From contig JADHZB010001643.1 of NCBI GenBank assembly GCA_015657535.1, forward strand, positions 1 through 64,000: a DNA stretch of 64,000 nt. The letters run 5' to 3'. The stretch comes from Nephromyces sp. MM_2019 (taxonomy: Eukaryota; Apicomplexa; Aconoidasida; Nephromycida). A program made the position numbers and the translations under genes. Below, piece after piece: positions 12,401 to 25,275 of the stretch. The notes beneath the pieces are model-generated. The model was not told the origin of the DNA and searched no databases. It saw nothing but the letters and a program-made list of their open reading frames with translations. How positions within the stretch are numbered: the stretch's first letter is position 1; every line of letters starts with the position of its first letter.

Positions 12401-13434
12401 TAGTCAAGAATTTTCCTGGAAATTTTCGAGCTTTTAAAATTTTACATAAACCTTGCTTAGCGAAGAGAATGTGGTTTGTCTCTAATATATTCATTACGCA
12501 GTGAATTTCAGCCATGCTGCTGCTCTATATGAAAATTAGGAAATCATCCAAAAGTGAGGGGGTTTAAGAAAAAATCTTAGAGCTTCCCGATACAGTGTAA
12601 TGCACGATGCACATGTAAAGAAGAAACACAGCGATAAAAATTTCCCAGGAAAAACTTTAATGCTATCTCTATATAGCTGTATATTCAAGCGTTCTGCAAG
12701 TCTCTGAGGTAAAAAAAGACGAAACACCCCCTTTTTAGAAGGAATGCAAATCATGAACCCCACCGATGCTTTACAAGAAGTATGTGGACGGTGGGTAGCC
12801 TGCTAAAAGCTAAATTTGTCACTCTAAAGAGTTTCTTAAGGTGTGTGTAAGAAGGTGGGGTCCTGCGTCTCCTAAAAAGTGGTTAACTCCCAGCACAAAA
12901 GGTCATCTTCAGTAATAGTATAATTGAAGGTGCACACACGGGAAAAGCTTTGAAAAGTACACAGCACGCGTAAAAATTTCAAGTAAGCAATCCGAAGCAT
13001 TGTTAATGTCTTCCTCGTAGTACGTCACGCTCTGAAGGCTCCTCTCTGCGCAAAAATTCAGGGTGGAAGAAGGGGCGGTTGACAGCAAATGCTGTGAGAA
13101 CATCACAAATCACTCCAAAAATCTTATGCAAACAAGATGAATAGAAGCAGAAAAAGATGTAAAAATCGGCAAAGAAATAAACTTAAACAACCAGCAAAAT
13201 CAGCTATTCCAAATTACACACACAAGTACACACACAAGCATACACATCAGAAAAAAGCGAAAAACTCCTTTAAACATGCAAAAGAGAGATTTATCCTGCA
13301 GCACACCTCAAGAACCAACTACTCATATTATTTAATACTGAGTATTATATGAGTGCACACATGCACGTTTTACAGGTCATAGGACACATACACACGCACT
13401 CATCAGATACATGCAAAATACCTCCAATGCTTAC
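9476..13434. other. gene-free stretch, no supported exon
   Basis: Mostly AT-rich DNA. Frames such as 10402-10647 (+), 11498-11815 (-) and 12536-12763 (-) lack splice-site context or protein-like composition. A minus-strand segment at 12912-13090 after a fair TTCTCACAG acceptor reads plausibly (ERSLQSVTYYEEDINNAS inside) and could be a terminal exon belonging with 13435-13575, but the phases conflict, so it is not called. Confidence 0.45.
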
Positions 13435-13575
13435 CGTGGAGAAAGCGAAGGTTTACGCTTCATCCATCTTCGATACTTTCCTATTGCCTCTTTCCAGCTA
13501 AGTCCCACAGAATCAGCTGTGTGCTTAGCTTTTGATGTGATATTGGATTTTCGGGAGGCTAGGTAAACGGCAAGG
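13435..13575 (-). CDS. possible downstream exon of the EngB-like gene or of a separate gene
   Basis: The minus strand reads a basic, protein-like segment (around LSWKEAIGKYRRWMKRK) that ends exactly at a consensus donor, CG|GTAAGC, at 13435/13434. The 5' boundary is unclear; an AAAAG acceptor lies near 13576. It lies about 1 kb past the EngB-like stop at 14601. If the EngB transcript is spliced at 14639 instead of reading to that stop (see that entry), this exon could belong to the same gene. No family is recognised. Confidence 0.33.
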
Positions 13576-14255
13576 TCTTTTCTAGGTTGTATGGTAACAG
13601 GCTTGAGTCTAGTGAGATTCTTTGCTGGAAGCAAATTGTGTGTGTGAAAAAGCAAATTAGAGCGATGCTAGCTGAATGAAAAAAAATAATATACAGCCAA
13701 CAAATGAAGAAGTAAAATACATACACGTTTAAAAGACAGATTATTTTTATAGTGTAATGTGAGTACAGAAAACTGCAGGAGCACACCAAAGAGATAACAA
13801 GGAGCTCATACGTCTTGGACTCATTGTAAGCACTCGAAAAAACTCAATTCAGAATCGCACACACACACATATATCATCGATCCTGCACAACAACCCACCA
13901 AAAAAGAGGGTATTCATATTAGCATCTCATGATAGGCTATCAGAGGCTTTATATTACACAACAGAATCCTATATATAATTAAATATTAGATGAAGTAATT
14001 TTGTATCATAAGAGTCGAAGATGAGGGAACTGCTAAAGTACTAGAGAATTTTTTATTCTAATTCCTTTTTAGCAGTTTCATCTTCCACTTTAAAGTTGGT
14101 TAAAAGCATAAAATTCCAGTAAAATTCAGCATTAGTTAGGGTTTTTTAATGCAATTTTTTATGCTTTGAAGAGATCAACCGTTTGCACACTAGGTGGTGG
14201 TGGTGGTGGTGTGGTGTTCTCTTACCATTTCGAGTTCCTCGTCTCTCTCTTAGCC

Positions 14256-14413
14256 CTATGGGCTTCTTGATGTTTCCTGGAAAAAAATTTCATATTTGAT
14301 GAAGCTGTTATATGTTGAGCTTTCTCGTAAGCTCATGTAATCGTGACTGCATGCGTGTGTGTTTGGGCTTAGCTTCCTTTGTATTGGTGCAGGGGTTTTT
14401 CGGTGGATGGATT
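14256..14413 (-). CDS. possible alternative 3' exon of the EngB-like gene
   Basis: A minus-strand acceptor CTAG at 14416-14414 is preceded by a 79-base pyrimidine tract (14414-14492 on the minus strand), the same arrangement as before the polymerase terminal exon. Splicing from a consensus donor G|GTAAGC at 14639/14638, inside the last EngB-like exon, would join in phase to this segment (ESIHRKTPAPIQRKLS at the start), with the frame open to 14256. The alternative is that the EngB-like gene simply ends at its stop at 14601-14603. Both models are consistent with the sequence. Confidence 0.35.
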
Positions 14414-14492
14414 CTAGGCAGAAGAAGAGGGAGAAGACGAGGAAGAAGAGGAAGGAGAAGAAGGAAAAGAGGAAAAAAGAAGAAGAAGAAGA
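14414..14492. repeat. long purine/pyrimidine strand-asymmetric tract
   Basis: Almost pure purine on the + strand (GAAGAAGAGG-type), hence pyrimidine on the minus strand, ending directly at a minus-strand CTAG. It explains the Lys/Glu-only open frame on the + strand here, which is not a gene. Its position suggests an extended polypyrimidine tract of a 3' splice site. Confidence 0.7.
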
Positions 14493-14600
14493 ACATTTGT
14501 GCAAACCAAAGTGTATTTTCTATTATCTGCTGCAGTGTGCGCTGTATAGTGATAATGATACACGAAAGCAGCTTTCACACACATACAATAAAAAAAAGGC

Positions 14601-17600
14601 TTAAACACCTAAGTTAAAGGCAAATCTCGCTCGCTTACCGGAAGGTAACCGATTCTTTGGCTTTGTAGCTTCACTGCCATTAGATATTTCCGGAAGATCT
14701 ATCAGCTCATTCCGCCATTTCTTTGCAAAAATATCCTTAAAAACATCCAACTTTACCATATTTTTCCTTTTTTTTGGAGAAAGTGTGTGGTTGCCGCCTG
14801 ATACTGTGTGTGGACGCTGCTGGATACCGTGTGGGTCCAAACGGTGCGTGGGATCTGCCTCTTTAAAAGCGCCTGGTTGATGACTTCCACCAGCAAATAC
14901 CTCGTTGGTTTTTTTCCCTCTTGCATGCTGATTCGTAGCCTCGAAGTTATCCGGAGAGCTCTGAAAATATTAGCAACAAACAAACACAAGCAGAAGGGCT
15001 TGAAAACTGGATAACGAGGATTGTGGGGACACACACCAAAGCATGCACCCACAAAAAGCACACAAAAACCAAAAAAAACACACACAAAACACACACAAGT
15101 TGATTTCCATTTCTTAATGAATTAAAGAATAAACTACAAAAAATCACTCCTACTACCTCCTCATCCCAGAGCTTCTCGTCATCAATAAGAGTGAAGGGGG
15201 GGCTGGTCCACTCAGCTTGACTGAAGAAGGCAAATAAACAAAGAAGTTATTCAACAAGAGAAAGAGGGATAAAATTAAACAGCAGTAGAATCCCTGATGC
15301 TCTGAAGGCTTTAAAGAGAGGTGGACTGAAGCAGCTCTATAATATCTGAGGCTTCAAAAAAGACAAAATTTAAGTAGCAAATAAGAATTGAGATAAACAC
15401 ACAAAACAATTCTCCAAGAAGAGGAAAATCTGGAAGTTTCAGAGAGCCGAATGAGAAGCTGCTAAAAGCAAGCAACCAATCAAACACACACACACACACA
15501 CCTTAAATTGAGTGGGGAAAGGGCGCAAGCAATTAGGATGAAGAGGGAGCGTGTGAGAATCCGCTCAGAAAACAACTATTGCAACGTAAAACGGCATTCA
15601 AATGCTATATGAAGAGTAAAAACTAGGTTTAGACGAAAATTATATGCTTAAACCTATGATAGGGAGGAGAGATATACATGTGCGTGTGCGCGTATGTGCG
15701 TGTGAGTGTGCGAGTGTGCGTGTGTGCGAACTTATTATTACCTACCCAATGCCTTCTTTAACAGATGAACAGGCATCTTCCAGAACATCAGGAAGCTCTC
15801 CTGAAGAAGGTAAAGTATCGACAACATAAGCCTTTTCAGGAGCCCCAAGATGGGGAAAAGAATTGTTGTGCGGTATAGAAATAAATACACACACACACAG
15901 CTCATGGAAATGAATACATATGGGAATACGCAAAAAAAAGCAATGGTAAGAAGGTAAAGATGTGCACATGTGCATGCATAGCTCTATTTAAATTAGGTAA
16001 ATCAATACAGAAGTTTTTTAAAAGCACAAAAAACAACACACAAACCTTTACTTCCTCATTGAAACTACGAAAAAGGTAGTACATAATCAAGCAAATATCT
16101 ATTTCCGTCCAAATTCCCCGAACACACCCACTGCGTACTCACCTAGATCTGAATCTTCAAGAGATGCAGTGTGTCCTTCGCTCTCTTGGGCTACATAGTA
16201 ACTCTCAACCCTAAAGATATCATCAGCTACATCCGAGATAAAGGGAAAACTGCTAAACACACGAGGGTTTTCAAGTAGCTTAAAAACGCTCTTCCGTACA
16301 TCTTGTTTGGAGCCATCTTCTTTCTCAGAAACAGTACGCACACACATCATTTGAGGGTTTTCTTCTTCGATAACAGCTTCCTCCTCCGGCTTCTTCATGG
16401 GTGTCAAAACGCCAGAATTTGATGGAATAAAAGAGTCAGAACCGCGTGTGAGAATAGGGAAAGAGGGAATCACTGCTTTCTTAGGGTCGGTATCATCAAT
16501 AAGTGTATCGCTGCACACACAGTCGCACTTTCAGAAACGTTTCACATATAAAGAAACAAGGAAAAACTCAATTATATATAAAAAAAAAGATATTTCTGAG
16601 GAAACTTTCTATCTTAAGGTAGAAGCCCCATTAATTGATGGAAGTCAAACACATTCCGAAAAAACGCGAAGTGTGCGTCGGGCTGGCTCAGTTTACGGCA
16701 GATTCTATTCATAACTATAGATGAAATTCCTTCTTTTTAATGCTTTTTATTGCCTTTTTTACTGTTTTTCCTATTTATTTTTACTGTTTTACACCTTTTC
16801 TTGCCTTTTTAACCCTTTTTCCCGCTTCCACCCACTTCATTCCACTTTCACACACTTTCCTCGCTTATCGCCCACCACGTGAAAGGCATCAATGAATCGT
16901 ATCAAAAGCTTTGAGTAGCTCCTTCGAGATTTCTGCTTCTATTAGGTAAGCTGATAAACTTATTTTCTTCACATTTGTACGAGTGAAGAATCTCTCATGG
17001 ACAAGAAAACGCACACACGAAACCTTCTCACAACAGCAACCAGAAAGAAGTTGCAATATAAAAAATAACTCACTTCCTCAATAGCACATCTCACACACAC
17101 ACTTAATCTACATGAATATTTTTCACAAGCTTCTCACACACACATATAGAGCTCAATTACCTGTACTTTTTAATATTCGACTGTTTTCTCTTATTATTTT
17201 CCATTAAAATAGCTCCACCAAAATCGGCATTTTTTAGCTGCATTTAAGGTGAAGAAGAAATAAATCAATGAGACTGTGTATGTACGTACACTGCCACTTT
17301 TTCCTGTTAAAACTCATCTCATTGTTTTTACGTCAAACACTCGCCTGGCATATGCACACACTTGCTGCATATCCAAAACTTAGTGATTATATTGACAAAA
17401 TTTAACAGCATTACTCCAAACCAAACTCACGCACACGAAAGGGAATAACATCGTTCCAAACCAAACTCACACACACGAAAATTTCATCAAAAAAGTATGA
17501 AGAAGGAAAAAAATAGCCTAGAGTGGTAAAATAAAACAGAAAAAAGTAAAAATCTTCGCAATGCATCGTAAAAGTTTGAAAGAACAGCAAGAAGGGGAAG

Positions 17601-20600
17601 TTAGTCTTCTGCAAAGCTTCAGATCCAGCGAAAAATCCTCAAAATCTCGCACGTTCTCATCCACAGGTTAGGAAGCAAGTATCCCCAGTACTTAACAGTA
17701 ACAAAAAGTCAAATAAGCTTCACAAAAACCTCCATCTTTATCGAAAAAACCTTCAGAAAATCAGCACCTTTCAGAGAAATTTCAAAGAGTAGGAAGCAGC
17801 GAGTTAATTCGGCAGCTTACCTTCTTCTCAACAGAAGAAGCAGGCCTGAAAACACGCTTCAAACCAGACAATGCCTGCCTCAGATCGTCTAAGCCTTGAT
17901 TTCGCTTCGCACTCACCGGTACAACGTTGCCAAATTGATTAGCAAACGCTTTAATATCTTCCTTAACCTTTGCGAAAAGTGAACGCAAAAACAATTATGC
18001 ACACAAAGGCTATACTACGATTTTTGTAGAGAACAGAGAAAATTTCCGTCACAAACACAAGCATTTGCATAGTTAGGAGAAAGAAAACAACGTACAGTCG
18101 ACGCACGTACACAAAAATTCATTTGAAAATGTGAAAACAAAGAAATTTTTGCACTCTGAGGGGTGGAGATACAGACATCAGTGAGTTCACACAATTCCGC
18201 GAATCGATTCACACACACACACAAACTGATACATGCAACTCAATTCACACACATCTGCAGGGACCCATATTTGCCGCTCAATTCACACACACAGACACAT
18301 AAACACATGCACGCACTCAATTCACACACATTTATACTCATATCCAAGCACTATCAATCAAAGAGTACAATCTCACTCTTCAATTGGTGTGCCTACATTC
18401 ATGCAGTTATTGTGATGGTGTCAGCCACGGTGGATGATGCCCCTCTCACAAGACTACAATCTTCTCACTATACCGCTGCAGGCGCATCAAACCTCCTCTT
18501 TCTCGTGCGAGTGTGTGTGTGTGTGTGTGTGTTATCGTGGGTGTGCGTTATCTTCACTATTTCCAAGTTTTTATGTAGCTAAATTTTCAAACAAATCGCA
18601 ATAAACTTTATTAAGCTGTAAGCTCATTCTATGTTCCAGCTCAGCCTCTTCACTTCCATCCATCTTTAGTGATATTATGAGCAAATAAAAAGGCTAACAC
18701 ACACACACACACTTTCTAGGAGAAAATAAATGAAGGCTAACACACACATAATTTCCAGTAGCTACAGGAAATAAAGGGTTTTCTGTGTGGGTTGTTGACT
18801 ATGCCAGGAAATCAGCGTAGAAATTCTAATCATTCAGTGTACTCTGAAGCCGGACATGAACTTCTCACTTTCAACTATCATTGTAACTCCTTTCTTAAGT
18901 TAAATGTGAGTGTTTTGCGATCTATGGCATGAAAATGACGCTACACACAGAGAGAGATACACACAACACACAGAAGATACTCCACATATACCCTTACATC
19001 GAACACACAGAGAGAGATAAAAACATGATACTAGCCAAATATGACACAAAAACGGCAAGATACACCCACATCACACAATGGATACCACACACATAAATGA
19101 TAAATTTCAACCGCCAAATGCACACATAAATGATACACAAGAAAAACTAAAAATACGAAAGAATTAAACATATACGACCGCAAAAAATAGGCACTATGCA
19201 CACACACCACAGGCTCTACGCACACACACCACAGGCTCTACGCACACACACAAAAAATACAACCGATACCACATGATGAGTGCAGCGTCCTTTGCTGGTT
19301 TTTCTTGTGCTTGCTCTGTGCTTTTCTAATGAAACAAATTAGGCACGACGCACACACACAATATACAATCGACACACAAAATAGGGGCCTTTCCGGATTT
19401 TTTTTCTCCTGGGTATGTATCTACAAAAAATTCCCCCATTCCCACCAAAAACCTCTATAATTTACATTTTTGTATACTTGAAACACAATCCACACACTCA
19501 AAATCACTAATTCAATTCGCTTTCCACTTCTATTAACTCCAAAATGTACACACACACACACACACACACATACACACACTCCCCTTCTCTACCCCCTCCC
19601 CCCTTCTACCAGTTCAATCTGTTGGCACAGGGAATTTGGGGCTACCAAGTCAGCCTTTGTTAGTACTAGCTGCCATCTGACGTTGCAGCGCTCGAGAAAT
19701 GCGAGTAGCTCCCGATCAGCGTCAAACAAGCCATGACGACTAAAGCAGAAGAAGGAATTAGAGGAGGTTGCCGATGAAGGGTATATCAAGAGGAAGGAAA
19801 GGCATTCATACACGCACACATTTTCTTCGCTGCCTTATAAGCAAGTAAGGCAAAGAAACCAATGAATACAGAAATACTTTTCTATAGAAAAAGAGAGGCT
19901 TCTGGCACTCATCCGAGGCAAGCTTGTGTGTGCACAAGCAGGTGGGTGTACGTACACTAATTTTATTATTTTATTCTTGAGGATATCATCATTAATAGAT
20001 TTTTTGCCAATGTTACTCTATACAATTTAATGACTCGATATATAGTGATGATCATTCAGGATTTTTGTGTGCTTGTACGTATCTATTCTTCCAATTTTTA
20101 CGTGTATGTGCAGTACCTCCTACGTTCTATGCTCGACAGCTTTGAAAGTACTCAGGCAGCACACGCTTATGTATTACAAAAGAGTGGGAGCCTTATACTT
20201 TTAGCTAGCGCATGTAAAGCAGCACCTTCAGAGAAAGCTGGGAGCAAACACTACAGTTTAGAGCGAAATTAGTAACGATATCTTCTTGAAGAGCAGGGAG
20301 GCTTAAATATATGAAATTTTGTAGTTTAACAGCGATGAAAAGGAAAAAAGATGAGAAAATTGAGCTAAAAGAGGCTTAAATCACCGAAAATTTGGGTTAA
20401 ATCATAGGGATATGTATGTGTTTTCAACTGGCCAGTATCCTCTATGAGGTGAGTAATATAGTGTGTTTTGGTAAGCTTAGTATAAGAAGCACATTAAGGA
20501 GGTACCAGAAGAATACGTGTGTGTCATGAGGTGGATTTATTTTTGCTGGTGAGCAAACTACTCTAAGCATATTAAGGAGGTGCCACAAGATGCACATAAC

Positions 20601-23600
20601 ACACACACGAAGATGGGATGCCTATTAGTGAGCAAACTACCCTAAGTATATCAAAGAAGCGCTAGAAAAATATGGTGGAATAATTTTGGAACCCCTAGAT
20701 GACACAAGGAAACCATAGGCAGGTTTTCTTCCACACCAAAAGCATTTCACACACCACATTAATGCATACATGCAACGTACACTAACAAAACATCTTCAAG
20801 ATCTCCCAAACAGCACTTAAATTCGCTGCAAAAAGGTAAAAAAAATCTATGAATCACACCCATATACTCCACACACTGAAAGAGGTAGGCACATTCTAAT
20901 ACACGCTCTTTCCTGTATTCACATCAAAATTTCGCACACACTTTAAAAAAAGCGAACAAATCTACGAGAATAACAAAGAGACCTTACAAAACTCTATGAA
21001 ATGAAGCTAAAACCTGTCAATCAGCACAAGAACCCTCTGCAATGTCTTCCCTCTAGTTTTCATGTAATGCAATGTAGCCTCAGTCCATTGGACACGCTTT
21101 TCCTCTGAACTATAGGCAAAACCATAGCCCGGCAAATCCACAAGAATCAGAGATGGAGGGCTTCCAACCTAAGAGATAATTTGAGAGCGCTAATTTACCA
21201 CATAAAAAGGCTGAAAAGTAGAGATTTGCCTCAATTTGCTATCTCTCAGGGAAATTTGATGAAAGGAGAAGATGTGAGTATTCTGGTGGAAAACTTCTAT
21301 AATTTTATTGATGAAAGCTGGGGAAGAAAGAGATTTTTTTTCACCTAATCGCCTGTATGTACACTGCAAAATGCAAGACTTAGCAAATGCAAGCTTTGAC
21401 AACCAAAGTAACGGGAGGAAGAAATAAATAAAAAAAAAAGAGTATACACGCACATACAGACACAGACACACACAAGCACACACACGGAAGAAAGGACTCA
21501 AACACTAGAACAAAATGCTCTTTTTCGATAAGCAGCCCATCTTTCCCAGTAGAAATCTTCCACACTCACACCCCTCATAATACAAAAGCATAAACCAACA
21601 AAAATTCATAATGAATTTGATATCTCCACTTAAAAACCGCGTGTGTGTGTGTTTGTATTAAATCAAAAGCTCATCACTCATTTCACAGAGACAATTAATC
21701 CTTTTCCAAGGAAATAACAATAAAAGAGGCCCATCATAGCAATTTTTTCAGCTGAAAGGACTAAAAACAAAGATTTTAAACATAAATCTGCCGCACACAC
21801 ACTACTTTTTCAGCAAAATAAACTTAAAAAACATCATGTTCACCTCGTAAAAATCAATCTTTTTAGTGCTTCCAGGGTATTTACTCGCCAAAGCTATTTT
21901 ATTCCGCCCAGAAAGCCCATTGACAAGCGTAGATTTCCCACAGTTTGATCTTCCAGCGAGTGCCACCTATAGAGAAAGAAATTACGTAAGACGGGGGTTT
22001 AGAGGAGATTTGGGGGTGAGTGAGATGAAAAGGTGCTGCAACCAGGCAAGAGAGTAATATCAAGAAAGCTAAGAGATGAGAAGCAGGAAATTTTAGCGAA
22101 CTCCGTTAATATCTTCAATTTTACAGTTTTCTCCATTTTTTTTTCTAATATTTACAAAAAAACATACAGAGAGATAGAGAGCCAAGAAAAAAAGAAGATG
22201 ATGGGAACATTTTCGATTTTGAGGGTATTTAGCGAGCTAATTGATGCAAGATTGATAGAAAAGATAAGAAAACAGCATCTCCGCAAAATTTCAGCAGCAA
22301 TTGAAGCATAGAAAACCAGCGAATTAGCTTTAAGATAGGGGCTATACTACTAAGACCAATTTTCATGCCAGGAAATACACGCTGAAAAAACCTATAGAAA
22401 CTAAACACAAGAAAAAGCAGCACAAAAGGCAGATATAATGGAAAAAAAGGTGGAAACCTTGATTGATGAGCGAAAAGAGTATAGAGAAAGTTGCAGAATC
22501 GTAGAAAAATACAAAAGAAGATGAGGAAGGTCTATTTCCGATAAAAAACATCCAAAACTCACCGCTTCGCTTAACTTTGCCAGTTGCAATATGATGGAAA
22601 AACGACGAAAAACTCAACATCATTCCAAAACAATAAAGAGGGTGAACACTATCATATTCGATATATACCCCAAAATAGTGCAAGGAATTTAGTGTACATA
22701 CACACAAAAAACACAATCCAAAACGTTAGTACCTCTTGCTTGACCTATTGCAGACAGTTTGAGTGGAGAAAAATGATTGCATAGTTCTTCCTCATCGTGT
22801 TTCAATGCGCACACAGTAAACGGCGAACAAAAAACCACAGAACCTAGCGTAACGAAGAAACAATTTTGCCCAAAATAACACTGATCAAACTAAGCCTACA
22901 GAGAACTTCCGTCACTCTATCATTTACCAAACTTATAGCCGCTAAATTTAATAGTAACGCAACGCACCACACATACCATACTGCCACTATTCATCTTTTT
23001 TGAAGTTGGTCGTAGCATTATCAGCTTCCCAATTTGTAGAACAAGGAATTAACTATAATTAGCGGCTATGAAAGGGCAGCTGTTTCCAACTATTTCATAT
23101 GGCTAATCTCATCAAGCGAGCACATGTGTGTGCGTGTGTGTGTGTGTATATATATAAATCTAGAGTATAGCAATACCACATTAAAAGCTCTAATTTACAC
23201 TCAAAACATCTCATAAACAAAAAAGCAGCACACACTACAAGGAATGTGTATCTTCAATCTTAAACAGCTAAAATTGTTCGCAACACACCACGTATTGAGC
23301 AATATACTCCACTTTCACACACATCTTCGAATACGCTCATTCCTTCTCTATACATACTTCAAGGCAGGTAAACTGTAGCTTATAGACTACAAGCACAGCA
23401 CTTCTATAGAATTTATGGTAACACACTAAATATGAGCTATATCAGCTTCATTTATGCACCCATATGATACCACGATGATAGCGTAATCGTAAGTTCACCA
23501 CCACCCTCTCTATCTCCATTTGAGTGAATCTTTCTGGTAGGCACACACACACAAGATGAAGCAAAAACCAGAAGATTTTTACGTAGATATCTATACGCAT

Positions 23601-24253
23601 AAAAATGCAAAATAATTCCGCATTTGACTTTATAAACGCTTGAAGACGCTCGGATCTTCAGCGCAAAATTGGACGGACGTGATATGCCTATCAAGATGGC
23701 TGAGTTGCATCCGTTGGGTGTGTGTTATCTTGGTGCGTACGTGTTGTGTACATGGGTAGCTTGAGCATATCGTGAGTGTGTGTTTGTCTGTGTATGTGTG
23801 TATTTCTGTATGTTGCATATGTGTGTACATGTTAACCAAATTTGACAAAAATTCAATGACATGCTGCCTAGTACAGCAACAGTCAATATAATCAGGCAGT
23901 CGTGATCTATTGAAGAAGCAAGGACTTCACACACATTTAACATCATCTACAAAAAAAAAGAGCCTATATGGAACTGATCTACCACTTTCAACCCCCTTAC
24001 TCTAAACCTACGCACATAAGATTGCTTCAACTATCAGATACTAGCACTCGAGTTGTTCATTCTATACCTCTGGGAGGCCCGTTGAAGGGAATTCTTCCAC
24101 TCTTATAGTAGACTTTACTAGACTCATGCGGGGCATCAGCTGCGAGAGGAAGAGGGAGGAATACTTGCTTTTCTTGGCGTGTGCGTGCATGGCAGCCTTC
24201 TGCACTCGTCCAGTCGGCTTCCCTGAAAAAAATCCGAGCTTAATACCAGTCAT
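14601..24253 (-). CDS. EngB: EngB/YihA-family ribosome-assembly GTPase with long C-terminal extension
   Basis: Ten exons join in phase: 24253-24068, 21966-21844, 21168-21014, 19739-19610, 17967-17821, 17237-17161, 16510-16143, 15800-15746, 15220-15157, 14960-14601, giving 554 aa. EngB GTPases assist large-subunit ribosome assembly; in plastid-bearing protists they are usually organellar. Motifs in order: G1 GRSNCGKST (67-75), PGSTKKIDFYE (93-103), G3 DLPGYGFA (114-121), DSRHGL (154-159), G4 TKAD (182-185) and G5 SAK (217-219). The N-terminus before the G domain (about 55 aa) is basic with no acidic residue until near its end, which suits a transit peptide. A start at 24253 is assumed; an acceptor at 24223 would allow further upstream exons instead. 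After residue 247 comes an extension of about 300 aa that EngB normally lacks: an acidic middle (around KKPEEEAVIEEEN) and a basic C-terminus (RLPSGKRAR). The gene may be spliced further from 14639. Introns run from 279 nt to 2.1 kb and are CA/TG-rich. Confidence 0.9.
16735..16812. repeat. intronic T-rich degenerate repeat (TTTTACTG units)
   Basis: Degenerate 10-14 bp units built on CTTTTTTACTGTTTTT occur in the intron between EngB exons 17237-17161 and 16510-16143. A very similar array sits at 61935-62013 in an intron of the polymerase gene, on the same strand relative to its host gene. Confidence 0.6.
18239..18330. repeat. 38-39 bp CA-containing tandem repeat, three copies
   Basis: CTCAATTCACACACA begins at 18239, 18277 and 18316. 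The copies share the CA core but differ in the linker. The array lies in the long EngB-like intron between exons 19739-19610 and 17967-17821. Confidence 0.8.
18511..18532. repeat. (GT)n microsatellite
   Basis: An uninterrupted GT run of about 11 units on the + strand, opposite in strand to most CA runs in this intron. It lies in the same EngB-like intron as the 38-39 bp repeat. Confidence 0.9.
19198..19255. repeat. 22-bp tandem repeat with CA core
   Basis: The unit (CACACACACCACAGG plus CTCTACG) repeats with a 22-bp period, about two and a half copies; AGGCTCTACG starts at 19211 and 19233. It is intronic in the EngB-like gene. Confidence 0.85.
19548..19570. repeat. (CA)n microsatellite
   Basis: An uninterrupted CA run of about 11 units, some 180 bp from the EngB exon 19739-19610, in the downstream intron of the sense strand. 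Confidence 0.9.
20471..20678. repeat. 79-bp degenerate tandem repeat, three copies
   Basis: ATTAAGGAGG occurs at 20493 and 20571, and GTGAGCAAACTA at 20549 and 20628, giving a period of 78-79 bp. A third, more diverged copy follows. It lies in the intron between EngB exons 21168-21014 and 19739-19610. Confidence 0.8.
23127..23150. repeat. (GT)n-(TA)n compound microsatellite
   Basis: A GT run with one GC interruption passes directly into a short TA run. It lies in the 2.1-kb first intron of the EngB-like gene. Confidence 0.85.
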
Positions 24254-25275
24254 TACCCCTTTAAATTATTGGTTAAAATAAAGCCTAATATATCCAGAAA
24301 TCGCTGCTTCTTCAGGGAGGCTTACTGATGAAAGAAACACACACACAGACCCCCCAAAACACATACACACCCCAAAAAAAACACACACCCCCAAAAAATG
24401 CACATGAACAGTCAGCATTGAAATTTCACACACGCTTGGCTACAGTATAAGGAAGAATTTTGGTGTACAGAGAAGGGGCATGCGCAAAGCGGGCAACTCG
24501 CTACACATAAGGAACCCGATTAGAAACGCAAAGAAAGTTTTCAGAAACTTTTTTTAACCGAAAACTGGGGAAAGACGCCTAAACTAACTTTTACGCATAA
24601 TAATATTGAAGTATTGTGGATGTAAAATCTAGTGTTACTTACAAAAACCTAGTAATAAACAGACTAGCACACCAAAGGCTCCAAATAGGCGAAACAACTG
24701 GGATATACTAATGATGCACAAATGCTAAATATACGCTTAAAAAGGAACATCCACGCATTCCTTCAAAAAAGTGGAAAAAAGAGGAGTTCAAAAGAAAGTT
24801 CAAAGCTCCCTCTCAAAGTTTGGGAAAAGCCGCAGTATCTCAAGTATACGGGGAAGCTCAGTAAGCTCGAATAGTGCGAAGAAAATCTCTTCAAGAAAAA
24901 GTTAAAATCTTCACAAAATCGCCAAAACTAGTCAAAAAATTTCAAATTTGGCAATGAAATAGAAATTATTACCTTAGCCAAGACTAAAATTAAAGTTATA
25001 ATTTCTTCCTATACTGATTATAGTGATAAATTAGCTATTATGGCTGTACAGCGAAATGAAGAAAATCAAGAAAAAACTAAAAATTAAAGATGTAGATTTC
25101 ACATATTCAATCTCAGGATAGAGAAAAAAACACGAAAAACGCTGCATTTAGCTCTTCCTAAAGCCCTAAAACACGAATTCTCATAGCAAAACATCATTCT
25201 ATAGAGCTCGTAGAGATGCTTTACCATAGTGCCACAAAAAATCATATACAATTATGCTTCTATAAGAAAGAGTTT

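Noticed and set aside
14312..14617. Lys/Arg/Glu-rich plus-strand frames
   Set aside because: Purine-tract translation; the tract is better explained as the pyrimidine tract of a minus-strand splice site.
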